13,354 nucleotides of DNA. It comes from JBJTIF01 sp046094825 (GTDB lineage Bacteria; Actinomycetota; UBA4738; HRBIN12). Shown here piece by piece: positions 6,520 to 12,754 of the stretch (positions are counted from its first letter, which is position 1; the number at the start of each line of letters is the position of its first letter). The stretch is taken from contig JBJTIF010000022.1 in assembly GCA_046094825.1 (NCBI GenBank), forward strand, positions 1 through 13,354. The letters run 5' to 3'. The notes below the pieces were generated by a model, which was not told where the DNA came from, did not search any database, and worked only from the letters and a program-made list of their open reading frames with translations. The position numbers and the translations under genes are program-made.

Positions 6520-7398
6520 GTGACGAGCGAAGCCGGCGCCGCGGGCACCTTCCTCCTCGGAGGCGACCTCCCGGTCCACCGGCTCGGGTTCGGTGCGATG
6601 CGGATCACCGGCGAGGGCGTCTGGGGCCCGCCCGCCGACCGCGGCGAGGCGATCCGGGTGCTCCGCCGCGCGGTCGAGCTCGGCGTGACCCTCATCGACA
6701 CGGCGGACGCCTACGGCCCCGGCACGAGCGAGGAGCTCATCGCCGAGGCGCTCCATCCGTACCCCGCGGGCCTCGTCGTCGCGACGAAGGGCGGCTTCAC
6801 GCGTCCCGGTCCCGGGCGCTGGGTCGAGGACGGGCGGCCAGACGCGCTCCGCGCCGCCTGCGACGGCTCGCTCCGCCGCCTCCGCGTCGACCGCATCGAT
6901 CTCTGGCAGCTCCACCGCATCGACCGGAAGGTCCCGGCGCAGGAGCAGTTCGGGGTCCTCGCGGAGCTCCAGCGTGAGGGCAAGGTGCGCCACATCGGCC
7001 TCTCCGAGGTGACCGTCGAGCAGCTCGAGGCGGCGCGCCGCGAGGTCGCGATCGCCTCCGTGCAGAACCGCTACAACCTCCTCGACCGCGCGTGGGAGGA
7101 CGTCCTCACGCGGTGCGAGGAGCTCGGGATCGCGTTCATCCCCTGGTTCCCGCTCGCCGTCGGCGCGCTCGCCTCCGAGGGCGGCGCCGTCGCCGACATC
7201 GCGGCGCGCGCGGACGCGACGCCGGCGCAGGTCGCGCTCGCGTGGCTCCTCGCGCGATCGCCCGTCATGCTCCCGATCCCGGGGACGGGGTCGGTCGCGC
7301 ACCTCGAGGAGGATCTCGGCGCCGCGGGGCTCCGGCTCCTGCCGAGCGACCTCGAGGCGCTCGGTGCGCTCGCGTCCCCCGGACGCGACGCGCGCTAG
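6520..7398 (+). CDS. Aldo/keto reductase
   Basis: The 292-aa protein is an NAD(P)H-dependent oxidoreductase of the AKR superfamily, a monomeric (beta/alpha)8 barrel in the cytosol. The complete catalytic tetrad is visible: Asp60 and Tyr65 in LIDTADAYG, Lys90 in ATKGG, and His132 in LWQLHRID. The Asp-Tyr spacing of five matches the family. GKVRHIGLSE, SVQNRYNLLDR and the C-terminal cofactor region IPGTGSVAHLEED are further AKR motifs. The frame stays open far upstream, but that part is antisense to the ATPase gene. GTG at 6520 starts just before the conserved N-terminal strand and has a -10 box six bases upstream. Physiological substrate unknown: an aldehyde or ketone. It is divergent from the ABC exporter and ends inside the convergent aminotransferase stop (shared CTAG). 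Confidence 0.92.
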   Translation: MTSEAGAAGTFLLGGDLPVHRLGFGAMRITGEGVWGPPADRGEAIRVLRRAVELGVTLIDTADAYGPGTSEELIAEALHPYPAGLVVATKGGFTRPGPGRWVEDGRPDALRAACDGSLRRLRVDRIDLWQLHRIDRKVPAQEQFGVLAELQREGKVRHIGLSEVTVEQLEAARREVAIASVQNRYNLLDRAWEDVLTRCEELGIAFIPWFPLAVGALASEGGAVADIAARADATPAQVALAWLLARSPVMLPIPGTGSVAHLEEDLGAAGLRLLPSDLEALGALASPGRDAR

Positions 7399-8756
7399 CC
7401 GACGAGTTCGGCGGCCATCTCCCCGAACACCCTCGTGTGGAGGTCGACGTCCTCCGCGGTCGTGTCGGGGCACATGAGCGCCATGTTGTGGAACGGCGTG
7501 AGGAGGATGCCGCGGTTCAGCGCGTAGAGGTGCGCGAACCGCGAGAGCCCGTGGTCGTCGTTCGCTGCGGCCTCGCCGCCGTTGCGCGGCGGGGTGGGCG
7601 TGAACCAGTACTCCGCGCGACACCCGAGTCGCTGGACCGTCCACGGCAGCCCGTGGCGATCGATCTCCGCCTGCACGCCGTCCGTGAACCGCCCGCCGAG
7701 GCCGATCATCCGGGCGAACGCCTCCTCGGTGAGCACCTCCTCGAGCGTCGTCCGCATCGCGGCGAGGGACAGGGCGTTGCCCGCGAGCGTCCCGCCGACG
7801 CCGCCGACGTCGGTCGAGGGGAGGCTCCGCAGGAACGCCTCGGCGCGTGCGGCGACGTCGGCGCTCATGCCGTAGCAGGCCGCCGGGATGCCCGAGGCGA
7901 GGGGCTTGCCGATCGTGAAGAGGTCGGGTTCGAGGCCCCACGCGCGCGTCGCGCCGCCGGGACCTGCGCAGATCGTGTGCGTCTCGTCGATCACGAGGAG
8001 CGTGCCGTGCTCGCGGGTGAGGGCGCGGAGCGCCTCGTGGAACCCGGGGTCGGGGAGCACGATGCCGATGTTCGTGAGGGCGGGCTCGGTGAGCACCGCC
8101 GCGACGTCACCCGCGGCGAGTTCGCGCTCGACCGTCTCGACGTCGTTGAACTCGACGACCCGAGTCGTGAGCGCGGGGTCGACGGGCGGACCGACCGCGC
8201 CGCCCCGCGAGACCGTCCGGCCGTCGCTGCGGACGACGAGCGTCTCGTCGACCGAGCCGTGGTAGCACCAGGAGAACACGAGGATCTTCTGCCGACCGGT
8301 GATCGCCCGCGCGGTGCGGAGCGCGAACCGGTTCGCGTCGGTCGCCGTGAGGGCGAACTGCCACGAGGGGAGCCCGAAGCGGCGGGTGAGCTCCTCGCCG
8401 ACCCAGATCGCGTCCTCGGTCGGGAGCATCGTCGTGATCCCGCGCGCCGCGCGGTCCGCGAGCGTCCGCACGACCGGCGCGGGGGAGTGGCCGGTCATCG
8501 CGCCGGTGTCGCCGAGGCAGAGGTCGACGTAGGTGTTGCCGTCGACGTCGGTGAACCGGGCGCCCTGCGCGCGGTCGACGAACACCGGGAACGCGCCCGC
8601 CCACTCGACCATCCACGGCATCGGCACGCCCGACAGCAGCGAACCCTTCGCCCGACGGTGGAGCGCGCCCGAGCGCGGGTGGCGCTCGAGGAACGTCGCC
8701 TCCTCGCGGGCGCGGAGGGTCGCGAGCCGCTCGGTGTCGATCGCGCGCGTCGCCAT
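7395..8756 (-). CDS. Class III PLP aminotransferase, glutamate-1-semialdehyde aminomutase superfamily
   Basis: The 453-aa protein has the fold-type I class III layout: DGNTYVDLCLGD near the N-terminus, MLPTEDAIWVGEEL, GRQKILVFSWCYHG, TEPALTN, Asp257 in VIDETH (pyridine nitrogen) and the PLP lysine Lys284 in FTIGKPLASG. The GSA aminomutase SGTEATM motif is replaced by LTATDANRF, and the GG(G/A)-rich lysine loop by KPLASGIP. It is therefore a divergent relative, not the haem-pathway HemL itself. Transamination of an unassigned amino acid or amine is inferred. The frame opens upstream to 8837, but the ATG at 8756 has a TTGACG/GAGGCT promoter ending six bases before it, and the longer form would run across the divergent methyltransferase promoter and into its start. 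Its final bases share CTAG with the aldo/keto reductase stop. Confidence 0.88.
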   Translation of the reverse strand: MATRAIDTERLATLRAREEATFLERHPRSGALHRRAKGSLLSGVPMPWMVEWAGAFPVFVDRAQGARFTDVDGNTYVDLCLGDTGAMTGHSPAPVVRTLADRAARGITTMLPTEDAIWVGEELTRRFGLPSWQFALTATDANRFALRTARAITGRQKILVFSWCYHGSVDETLVVRSDGRTVSRGGAVGPPVDPALTTRVVEFNDVETVERELAAGDVAAVLTEPALTNIGIVLPDPGFHEALRALTREHGTLLVIDETHTICAGPGGATRAWGLEPDLFTIGKPLASGIPAACYGMSADVAARAEAFLRSLPSTDVGGVGGTLAGNALSLAAMRTTLEEVLTEEAFARMIGLGGRFTDGVQAEIDRHGLPWTVQRLGCRAEYWFTPTPPRNGGEAAANDDHGLSRFAHLYALNRGILLTPFHNMALMCPDTTAEDVDLHTRVFGEMAAELVG

Positions 8757-8762
8757 GTGCGG

Positions 8763-8792
8763 AGCCTCCCCGACCCGGCGGTCGCCCGTCAA
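8763..8792 (-). promoter_or_regulatory. Promoter of the class III aminotransferase gene
   Basis: On the minus strand a TTGACG -35 box (8787-8792), an 18-base spacer and a GAGGCT -10 box (8763-8768) are followed by six bases and the ATG. This is the best -35 in the window. GGGGAGG, overlapping the -10, could alternatively be read as a Shine-Dalgarno site at eight bases from the ATG. Confidence 0.6.
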
Positions 8793-8805
8793 GGCGGCCG
8801 GCGGG

Positions 8806-8811
8806 TAGCGT
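8806..8811 (+). promoter_or_regulatory. -10 box of a leaderless promoter for the methyltransferase
   Basis: TAGCGT ends six bases before the GTG at 8818. It faces away from the aminotransferase promoter within the same 61-base gap, so the polymerase footprints must overlap. No clear -35 is seen. Confidence 0.6.
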
Positions 8812-8817
8812 TGCGAG

Positions 8818-9690
8818 GTGGCTGACTCGCGGTTCACGAGGGATCACCTCCGGCACGCGGCCGGGTTCCTGCGCTACGGCCGCAACCCGGCGGCGACCGT
8901 CTACGAGAGCATCGGCCCGACGTTCTTCCTCGCCCTCGACGAGGGGTGGCTGAACCTCGGCCTGTGGGAGGGCGACGGGAGCGACCGGACGGAGGCGCCC
9001 GCCGCGGTCCGTCGCCTCGTCCGCGAGATCGCGGCACCGCTGCCGCGGGGCGGCGATGTCCTCGACGTCGGCAACGGCCTCGGCGCGCAGGACGCGCTCA
9101 TCCGCGACGTCGCCGCCCCGCGGCGGCTCGTCGCCGTGAACGTCACGCTCGCCCAGCTGCGGCACGGCGCGCCGCGCCTCGCCGCGGCGGACGCGCTGCC
9201 GGTGAACGCGGACGCGGTGCGTCTGCCGTTCCGCGACGCGTCGTTCGACGGGCTCATCAGCGTCGAGGCGGCGTTCCACTTCCCGTCGCGCGCCCGGTTC
9301 TTCGGGGAGGCGTTCCGGGTGCTGCGACCGGGCGGCGTCCTCACGATGTCCGACATCCCGGTCGTGCGGCTGCCGCGGACGCCGCGCGAGCTCATCGCGG
9401 GGCTCTCGCAGCTCCGCCTCTGGGGGCTCCACCCCGGCGCGGCGGCGACCGCAGGGGACATCACCGACCTCGCCGCGGCGGCGGGGTTCCACGACGTACG
9501 GGTCCGGCTCGTCGGCGACCGGACGATCGGGCCGGCGATGCGGTTCGTCCGCGGGCGTCTCGACGCACGGGACCGTGGTGCCGCGCTGCCGCTCCGCCTC
9601 GGCGCGCGCGCGATGCTCGCCCAGGTCGACCTCCTCTGGGAGCGGGGCCTGCTCGAGTACGCGCTCATCGAGGCGCGGCGACCGGCCTGA
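8818..9690 (+). CDS. Class I SAM-dependent methyltransferase (Methyltransf_11 type)
   Basis: The 290-aa Rossmann-fold methyltransferase has SAM-binding motif I VLDVGNGLG at residues 81-89, a post-I acidic/aliphatic strand LVAVNVT, LPFRDASFDGLISVEAAFHF (motif II/III area) and EAFRVLRPGGVLTMSD (motif IV-V). The N-terminal FFLALDEGWLNLGLWE resembles the LNLGYW lid seen in small-molecule O-, N- and C-methyltransferases such as RebM, phosphoethanolamine and tocopherol methyltransferases. A natural-product, lipid or quinone-like acceptor is thus more likely than protein or nucleic acid. The start is GTG, set by the -10 box six bases upstream and by the position of the lid. It is divergent from the aminotransferase (61 bases apart), which hints at shared control. 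Acceptor substrate unknown. Confidence 0.88.
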   Translation: MADSRFTRDHLRHAAGFLRYGRNPAATVYESIGPTFFLALDEGWLNLGLWEGDGSDRTEAPAAVRRLVREIAAPLPRGGDVLDVGNGLGAQDALIRDVAAPRRLVAVNVTLAQLRHGAPRLAAADALPVNADAVRLPFRDASFDGLISVEAAFHFPSRARFFGEAFRVLRPGGVLTMSDIPVVRLPRTPRELIAGLSQLRLWGLHPGAAATAGDITDLAAAAGFHDVRVRLVGDRTIGPAMRFVRGRLDARDRGAALPLRLGARAMLAQVDLLWERGLLEYALIEARRPA

Positions 9691-9694
9691 CGCC

Positions 9695-9712
9695 CCCGGC
9701 CGGACCACCGGG
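9695..9712 (+). terminator. Weak hairpin between methyltransferase and fabI
   Basis: CCCGG (9695-9699) and CCGGG (9708-9712) can pair around an 8-base loop just after the methyltransferase stop. There is no U-tract and the stem is short, so a terminator role is only suggested by position, ahead of the separate fabI promoter. Confidence 0.25.
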
Positions 9713-9755
9713 CTCGACCCCGCTGCGGCGGCGTTCCGTCGGGTGGTCGTCGGGC

Positions 9756-9761
9756 TAGCAT
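9756..9761 (+). promoter_or_regulatory. -10 box of the fabI promoter
   Basis: TAGCAT lies 22 bases before the ATG at 9784. A transcript starting about seven bases after it would carry a short leader of about 15 bases with the AGGGGG ribosome binding site at 9774-9779. An in-frame ATG at 9760 lies inside this box and so would not be transcribed. Confidence 0.5.
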
Positions 9762-9783
9762 GGGCCGTCCACAAGGGGGTCCG

Positions 9784-10560
9784 ATGCTGCTCGACGGGAA
9801 GAAGCTCCTCATCACCGGCGTCCTCACGCGCGAGAGCATCGCGTTCCACGCCGCGGCCGCCGCGCAGGACCAGGGCGCGGAGATCCTCCTCACGTCGTTC
9901 GGTCGCGGGATGGGGCTCACGGAGAAGGTCGCGCGGAGGTTGCCGACCCCCGTCGAGGTCCTCGAGCTCGACGTGAACGACCCCGCGCACCTCGAGCGCA
10001 TCGCGGGCGACCTCGGCGCCCGGTGGGGGCACGTCGACGGGTTCCTCCACGCGATCGCGTTCGCGCCGCAGGACGCCCTCGGCGGCAACTTCCTCCACAC
10101 GGAGTGGGAGAGCGTCGCGACGGCGGTCCGCACGAGCGCGTTCTCGCTGAAGGCCCTCGCCTCCGCGCTCCTGCCGCTCATGCGCGAGCGCGGCGGCGCG
10201 ATCGTCTCGCTCGACTTCGACGCGCGCTTCGCGTGGCCCGTGTACGACTGGATGGGCGTCGCGAAGGCGGGCCTCGAAGCCGTGACCCGATACCTCGCCC
10301 GCGACCTCGGTCCGCACGGCATCCGCGTGAACACCGTCTCCGCCGGCCCGCTCCGCACGATCGCCGGCAAGGGCATCCCGGGCTTCGAGGCGATGTCGGA
10401 CTCGTGGGAGCGCCGCGCGCCGCTCGGGTGGGACATGACCGACCCGCGACCCGTCGGCGACACGATCGCGTTCCTGCTGTCCGATCTCGCGCGGGGCATC
10501 TCCGGCGAGCTCGTCCACGTGGACGGCGGGTACCACGCGATGGGGACCGACCTCCGCTAG
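9784..10560 (+). CDS. fabI: Enoyl-[acyl-carrier-protein] reductase (NADH), InhA/FabI type
   Basis: The 258-aa short-chain dehydrogenase-fold enzyme catalyses the last reduction of fatty acid elongation. The N-terminus LLDGKKLLITGVLTRESIAF is the FabI/InhA NADH-binding signature. The active site has Tyr154 and Lys161 (YDWMGVAK, the Tyr-X6-Lys spacing specific to FabI; InhA uses Tyr158/Lys165), preceded by SLDFDARFAWPVY, close to the InhA version. NTVSAGPLRTIA and the C-terminal GELVHVDGGYHAMG complete the family pattern. ATG 9784 is preferred over the in-frame ATG at 9760 because AGGGGG lies four bases upstream, the -10 box covers the earlier ATG, and the protein then begins at the family's usual position. 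It is a single-gene unit, ending 46 bases before the convergent kinase gene. Expected to be essential if it is the only enoyl reductase. Confidence 0.94.
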   Translation: MLLDGKKLLITGVLTRESIAFHAAAAAQDQGAEILLTSFGRGMGLTEKVARRLPTPVEVLELDVNDPAHLERIAGDLGARWGHVDGFLHAIAFAPQDALGGNFLHTEWESVATAVRTSAFSLKALASALLPLMRERGGAIVSLDFDARFAWPVYDWMGVAKAGLEAVTRYLARDLGPHGIRVNTVSAGPLRTIAGKGIPGFEAMSDSWERRAPLGWDMTDPRPVGDTIAFLLSDLARGISGELVHVDGGYHAMGTDLR

Positions 10561-10566
10561 CCGGTG

Positions 10567-10589
10567 CGTCGGCGCGCGATGCGCCGACG
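10567..10589. terminator. Bidirectional terminator hairpin between fabI and the kinase gene
   Basis: A perfect 9-bp stem, CGTCGGCGC with GCGCCGACG around GCGAT, sits in the 46-base gap between two convergent stop codons. It can fold from either strand and may extend by one G-U pair. No U-tract is present. Position strongly suggests it ends transcription from both sides. Confidence 0.65.
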
Positions 10590-10606
10590 TCGGAGGGTCG
10601 CGGGCG

Positions 10607-11797
10607 CTACCCGACGGGGAGCTCGAGCGTCGCGGTCAGGCCGCCGCCGGGGGTGGGGGAGAGCCGGAGGTCGCCGCCCTGCGCGCGCGCGAGCGTCCGG
10701 GCGATCGGCAGGCCGAGGCCCGCGCCGCCGGAGTCGCGGTCGCGGCTCCCGTCGGTCCGCGAGAACCGGTCGAAGAGCCGCTCGAGATCGTCCGGCGCGA
10801 CGCCGCGCCCGCGATCGACGACCTCGATGCGCGCCGTCCGACCGCCGTTGTCGCACCGGAGCTCCGCCGAGCCGTCCCCGTGGCGCGCGACGTTCTCGAC
10901 GAGCGCGTCGAGGATCGTCGCGGTGAGGACGGGGTCGCCGACGACGGTGAGGGTCTCCGCGCCGTCTCCGCGGACCTCGAGCGACATCCCGTGCGCACCC
11001 CGGCCGCGTTCGGCGGCCGCGCGGCAGATCGCCGCGAGGTCGAACGGTGCCGGGTCGATCTGCACGCGACCGTCCTCCGCCCGGGCGAGCAGGAGGAGCC
11101 GGTCGGTGAGCGAGGCCATGTAGTCGATCTCGCCGAGCACCTGCGTCCCGAGCTCGGGCTTCGCGGGGGCGAGCACCTCGACGCCGGCGCGGATGAAGGT
11201 GAGCGGCGTGCGGAGTTCGTGCGAGGCGTCGGCGGCGAAGGCGCGCTGGGCCTCGTACGACCTCGCGACGGGACGGATCATCCATCCCGAGACCCACCAC
11301 CCGAAGAGCCCACTCGTGAGGACGACGACGATGAGGCCGCGGACGAAGTTGTCCCACTGGGCGTCCACGGACTCGGTGAGCCGGCGGAGCGACCGCGCGA
11401 CGACGAGCTCGCCGACCGTGCCATCCGCCAGGCGGACGGGGTCCGTCACGAAGCGGACGGTCTCGCCGTCGATCGTCGCGTCCGTGATGAAGCGATCCTG
11501 CGGCTCGAGCCAATCGGGTCGGCCGCCGATGCCGCCGAGGTAGCGCCCGTCCGTCGAGAACACGCCGACGAGGACCGCCGCGTCCGCGGGGGCGTCGAGG
11601 ACGTCGGAGAGCGCGCCGAGCCCGCGGTCGCCGACCACCATCGACAACCGTGCGGCGATCGCCTGGAGCTCGTCCGTGGCCTGGTCGTCGAGGTCGGCCC
11701 GGTACACCTGGAGGCCTCCCAGGCCGAGGAGGACCATGACCGCGGCGAGGAAGAGCCCGTTGCCGATCGCGAGTCGGACGCGGAGCGCTCGGAACAT
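10607..11797 (-). CDS. Membrane sensor histidine kinase, HAMP-less
   Basis: The 396-aa kinase has a first membrane helix at about residues 9-31, an extracytoplasmic sensor region of about 118 residues, a second helix at about 151-174, then HisKA with the phospho-accepting His193 in DASHELRTPL. HATPase_c follows: N-box ALVENVARHG, DRGRGVAPDD (G1/D-box), and GGAGLGLPIART. Only about 19 residues separate the second helix from His193, too few for a HAMP domain, so signals pass straight into the dimerisation helices. The start is ATG at 11797, whose A is also the last base of the regulator's TGA (TGATG); the longer upstream frame is inside the regulator gene and lacks the membrane helix start. Autophosphorylation and transfer to the partner regulator are family knowledge. 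Ligand unknown. Confidence 0.93.
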   Translation of the reverse strand: MFRALRVRLAIGNGLFLAAVMVLLGLGGLQVYRADLDDQATDELQAIAARLSMVVGDRGLGALSDVLDAPADAAVLVGVFSTDGRYLGGIGGRPDWLEPQDRFITDATIDGETVRFVTDPVRLADGTVGELVVARSLRRLTESVDAQWDNFVRGLIVVVLTSGLFGWWVSGWMIRPVARSYEAQRAFAADASHELRTPLTFIRAGVEVLAPAKPELGTQVLGEIDYMASLTDRLLLLARAEDGRVQIDPAPFDLAAICRAAAERGRGAHGMSLEVRGDGAETLTVVGDPVLTATILDALVENVARHGDGSAELRCDNGGRTARIEVVDRGRGVAPDDLERLFDRFSRTDGSRDRDSGGAGLGLPIARTLARAQGGDLRLSPTPGGGLTATLELPVG

Positions 11798-12453
11798 CAG
11801 CGGCCGAGCACGTACCCCACGCCGCGCACGGTGTGGAGCAGGTCGCCGGCGGCGCCGAGCTTGCGACGGAGGTAGTGGACGTAGAGGTCCACGACCTTCG
11901 TCTGCGCATCGAAATCGAAGTCCCAGACGCGCTCCTTGAGCTCGGCGCGGGTGAGCACCCGTCCGTCGTTCTCGAGGAAGCACCGAAGGAGGTCGAACTC
12001 CTTCGCGGTGAGCTCGACCTCGATGTCGTCGGCCCACACGCGGCGCGCATCGCGGTCCATCGAGATCGGACCGTGGACGAGCCTCGGGTCGGCGGAGGAC
12101 CGGCGGGCGACCGCCTCGACGCGGGCGAGGAGCTCGTCGAACGCGAACGGCTTCACGAGGTAGTCGTCGGCGCCGCGCCGGAGCCCGTCGACGCGGTCGG
12201 GGACGGTGTCGCGCGCGGTGAGGAGGAGGACCGGCAGCTCGCTGCCTGCGCCGCGGATCTCGTCGAGCACCTCGAGGCCGTCGCGGCCGGGGAGCATCAC
12301 GTCGAGGACCGCGACGTTGAACCGTCCCGAGGCGGCGAGCTCGAGGCCGCGCTCCCCGTCGTTCGCGGTCTCCACCTCGTGCCCGAGGTCGCGCAGCCGA
12401 CCCGCGACGAGGTCGGCGAGTCGGCGGTCGTCCTCCACGAGCAGCATCCGCAT
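11797..12453 (-). CDS. OmpR/PhoB-family response regulator
   Basis: The 218-aa regulator has an N-terminal receiver domain: acidic pocket Glu7-Asp8-Asp9 in LLVEDDRR, phospho-acceptor Asp51 in VLDVMLPG, Thr79 in LLLTARD and Lys101 in LVKPF. A C-terminal winged-helix DNA-binding domain follows, with ELTAKEFDLLRCFLENDG, RAELKERVWDF and VDLYVHYLRRKL. Start at ATG 12453 rests on a near-perfect AGGAGGT six bases upstream (minus strand, 12460-12466); the in-frame start at 12483 would lie in the leader and the ATG at 12447 is too far from the site. This is the only first gene here with a classical leader and ribosome binding site. It is coupled to the kinase by TGATG. Target genes are not evident, and divergent selD is the nearest candidate by position only. 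Confidence 0.95.
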   Translation of the reverse strand: MRMLLVEDDRRLADLVAGRLRDLGHEVETANDGERGLELAASGRFNVAVLDVMLPGRDGLEVLDEIRGAGSELPVLLLTARDTVPDRVDGLRRGADDYLVKPFAFDELLARVEAVARRSSADPRLVHGPISMDRDARRVWADDIEVELTAKEFDLLRCFLENDGRVLTRAELKERVWDFDFDAQTKVVDLYVHYLRRKLGAAGDLLHTVRGVGYVLGR

Positions 12454-12459
12454 CGCGTG

Positions 12460-12466
12460 ACCTCCT
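12460..12466 (-). promoter_or_regulatory. Shine-Dalgarno site of the response regulator gene
   Basis: AGGAGGT on the minus strand is six bases from the ATG at 12453 and decides that start over the two other in-frame ATGs. It contrasts with the leaderless starts of most other units in the window. Confidence 0.75.
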
Positions 12467-12481
12467 GTCGGCAGCGCGCCC

Positions 12482-12487
12482 ACGTTA
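12482..12487 (-). promoter_or_regulatory. Candidate -10 box for the response regulator/kinase operon
   Basis: TAACGT on the minus strand would give a leader of roughly 20-25 bases containing the AGGAGGT site. TTTCGT, 16 bases upstream, is a poor -35. TAAGTT at 12508-12513 is an alternative -10. Confidence 0.4.
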
Positions 12488-12637
12488 CCCGACCGCGCGC
12501 CGCACGAAACTTACCGGAATCGAACGCAACGGAGGCTCCGCCGCCGCCACCGCCGCACATACTCGCGACGTCGCCCGCGGGCGGTCGCCGGAGGGGCGGG
12601 ACGGCTCCCGGCGGCGCGTGCGGGCTCCGGATGTGCG

Positions 12638-12665
12638 GACCGTCGGGGCCCCTCCCCCGACGGTC
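12638..12665. repeat. Perfect 11-bp inverted repeat upstream of selD
   Basis: GACCGTCGGGG (12638-12648) pairs fully with CCCCGACGGTC (12655-12665) around a 6-base C-rich loop. It lies about 90 bases upstream of selD between divergent genes, where a terminator is not needed. No U-tract follows. An operator for a dimeric regulator or a structured RNA are both possible. Confidence 0.7.
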
Positions 12666-12742
12666 GGCACCCATCCACCTCGAGGGCCGACGGCGCCCGC
12701 GAGCTCCCCTCGGCCCCGCTCCGGCCCTGCTCCGCGCCTCCG

Positions 12743-12748
12743 TATCCT
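12743..12748 (+). promoter_or_regulatory. -10 box of a leaderless promoter for selD
   Basis: TATCCT ends six bases before the GTG at 12755, the same spacing as at five other genes here. No Shine-Dalgarno sequence is present. Confidence 0.6.
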
Positions 12749-12754
12749 TCCCGG

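Larger units (their letters stand above)
12454..12754. other. Divergent intergenic region between response regulator and selD
   Basis: This gap of about 300 bases holds the regulator promoter and ribosome site at its left end, a GC-rich middle with an 11-bp stem hairpin, and the selD -10 box at its right end. I see no convincing small gene or tRNA: open frames here continue antisense or out of frame into the flanking genes. A TTCGATTCC T-loop-like string (minus strand, about 12515-12525) has no matching stem. Confidence 0.7.

Noticed and set aside
6394..7941. 515-aa minus-strand frame
   Set aside because: It runs antisense to the aldo/keto reductase and out of frame in the aminotransferase, with composition typical of a shadow frame.
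8757..8837. N-terminal extension of the aminotransferase to 8837
   Set aside because: It would cover the divergent promoter region and the start of the methyltransferase; its residues show no family pattern.
9702..9748. GACCACC / GGTGGTC inverted repeat before fabI
   Set aside because: The 7-bp arms are more than 30 bases apart; such pairs are frequent by chance in GC-rich DNA.
9760..9783. Upstream in-frame ATG of fabI
   Set aside because: The ATG lies inside the TAGCAT -10 box, has no ribosome binding site and adds eight residues not typical of FabI.
8107..10536. 809-aa minus-strand frame, the longest in the window
   Set aside because: It is antisense to the methyltransferase and fabI, both of which have clear motifs. 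Length alone is not evidence at this G+C.
12508..12530. TTCGATTCC string on the minus strand resembling a tRNA T-loop
   Set aside because: The flanking bases do not pair as a T-stem, and no acceptor, D or anticodon arms can be drawn around it, so it is not a tRNA-Sec or other tRNA.
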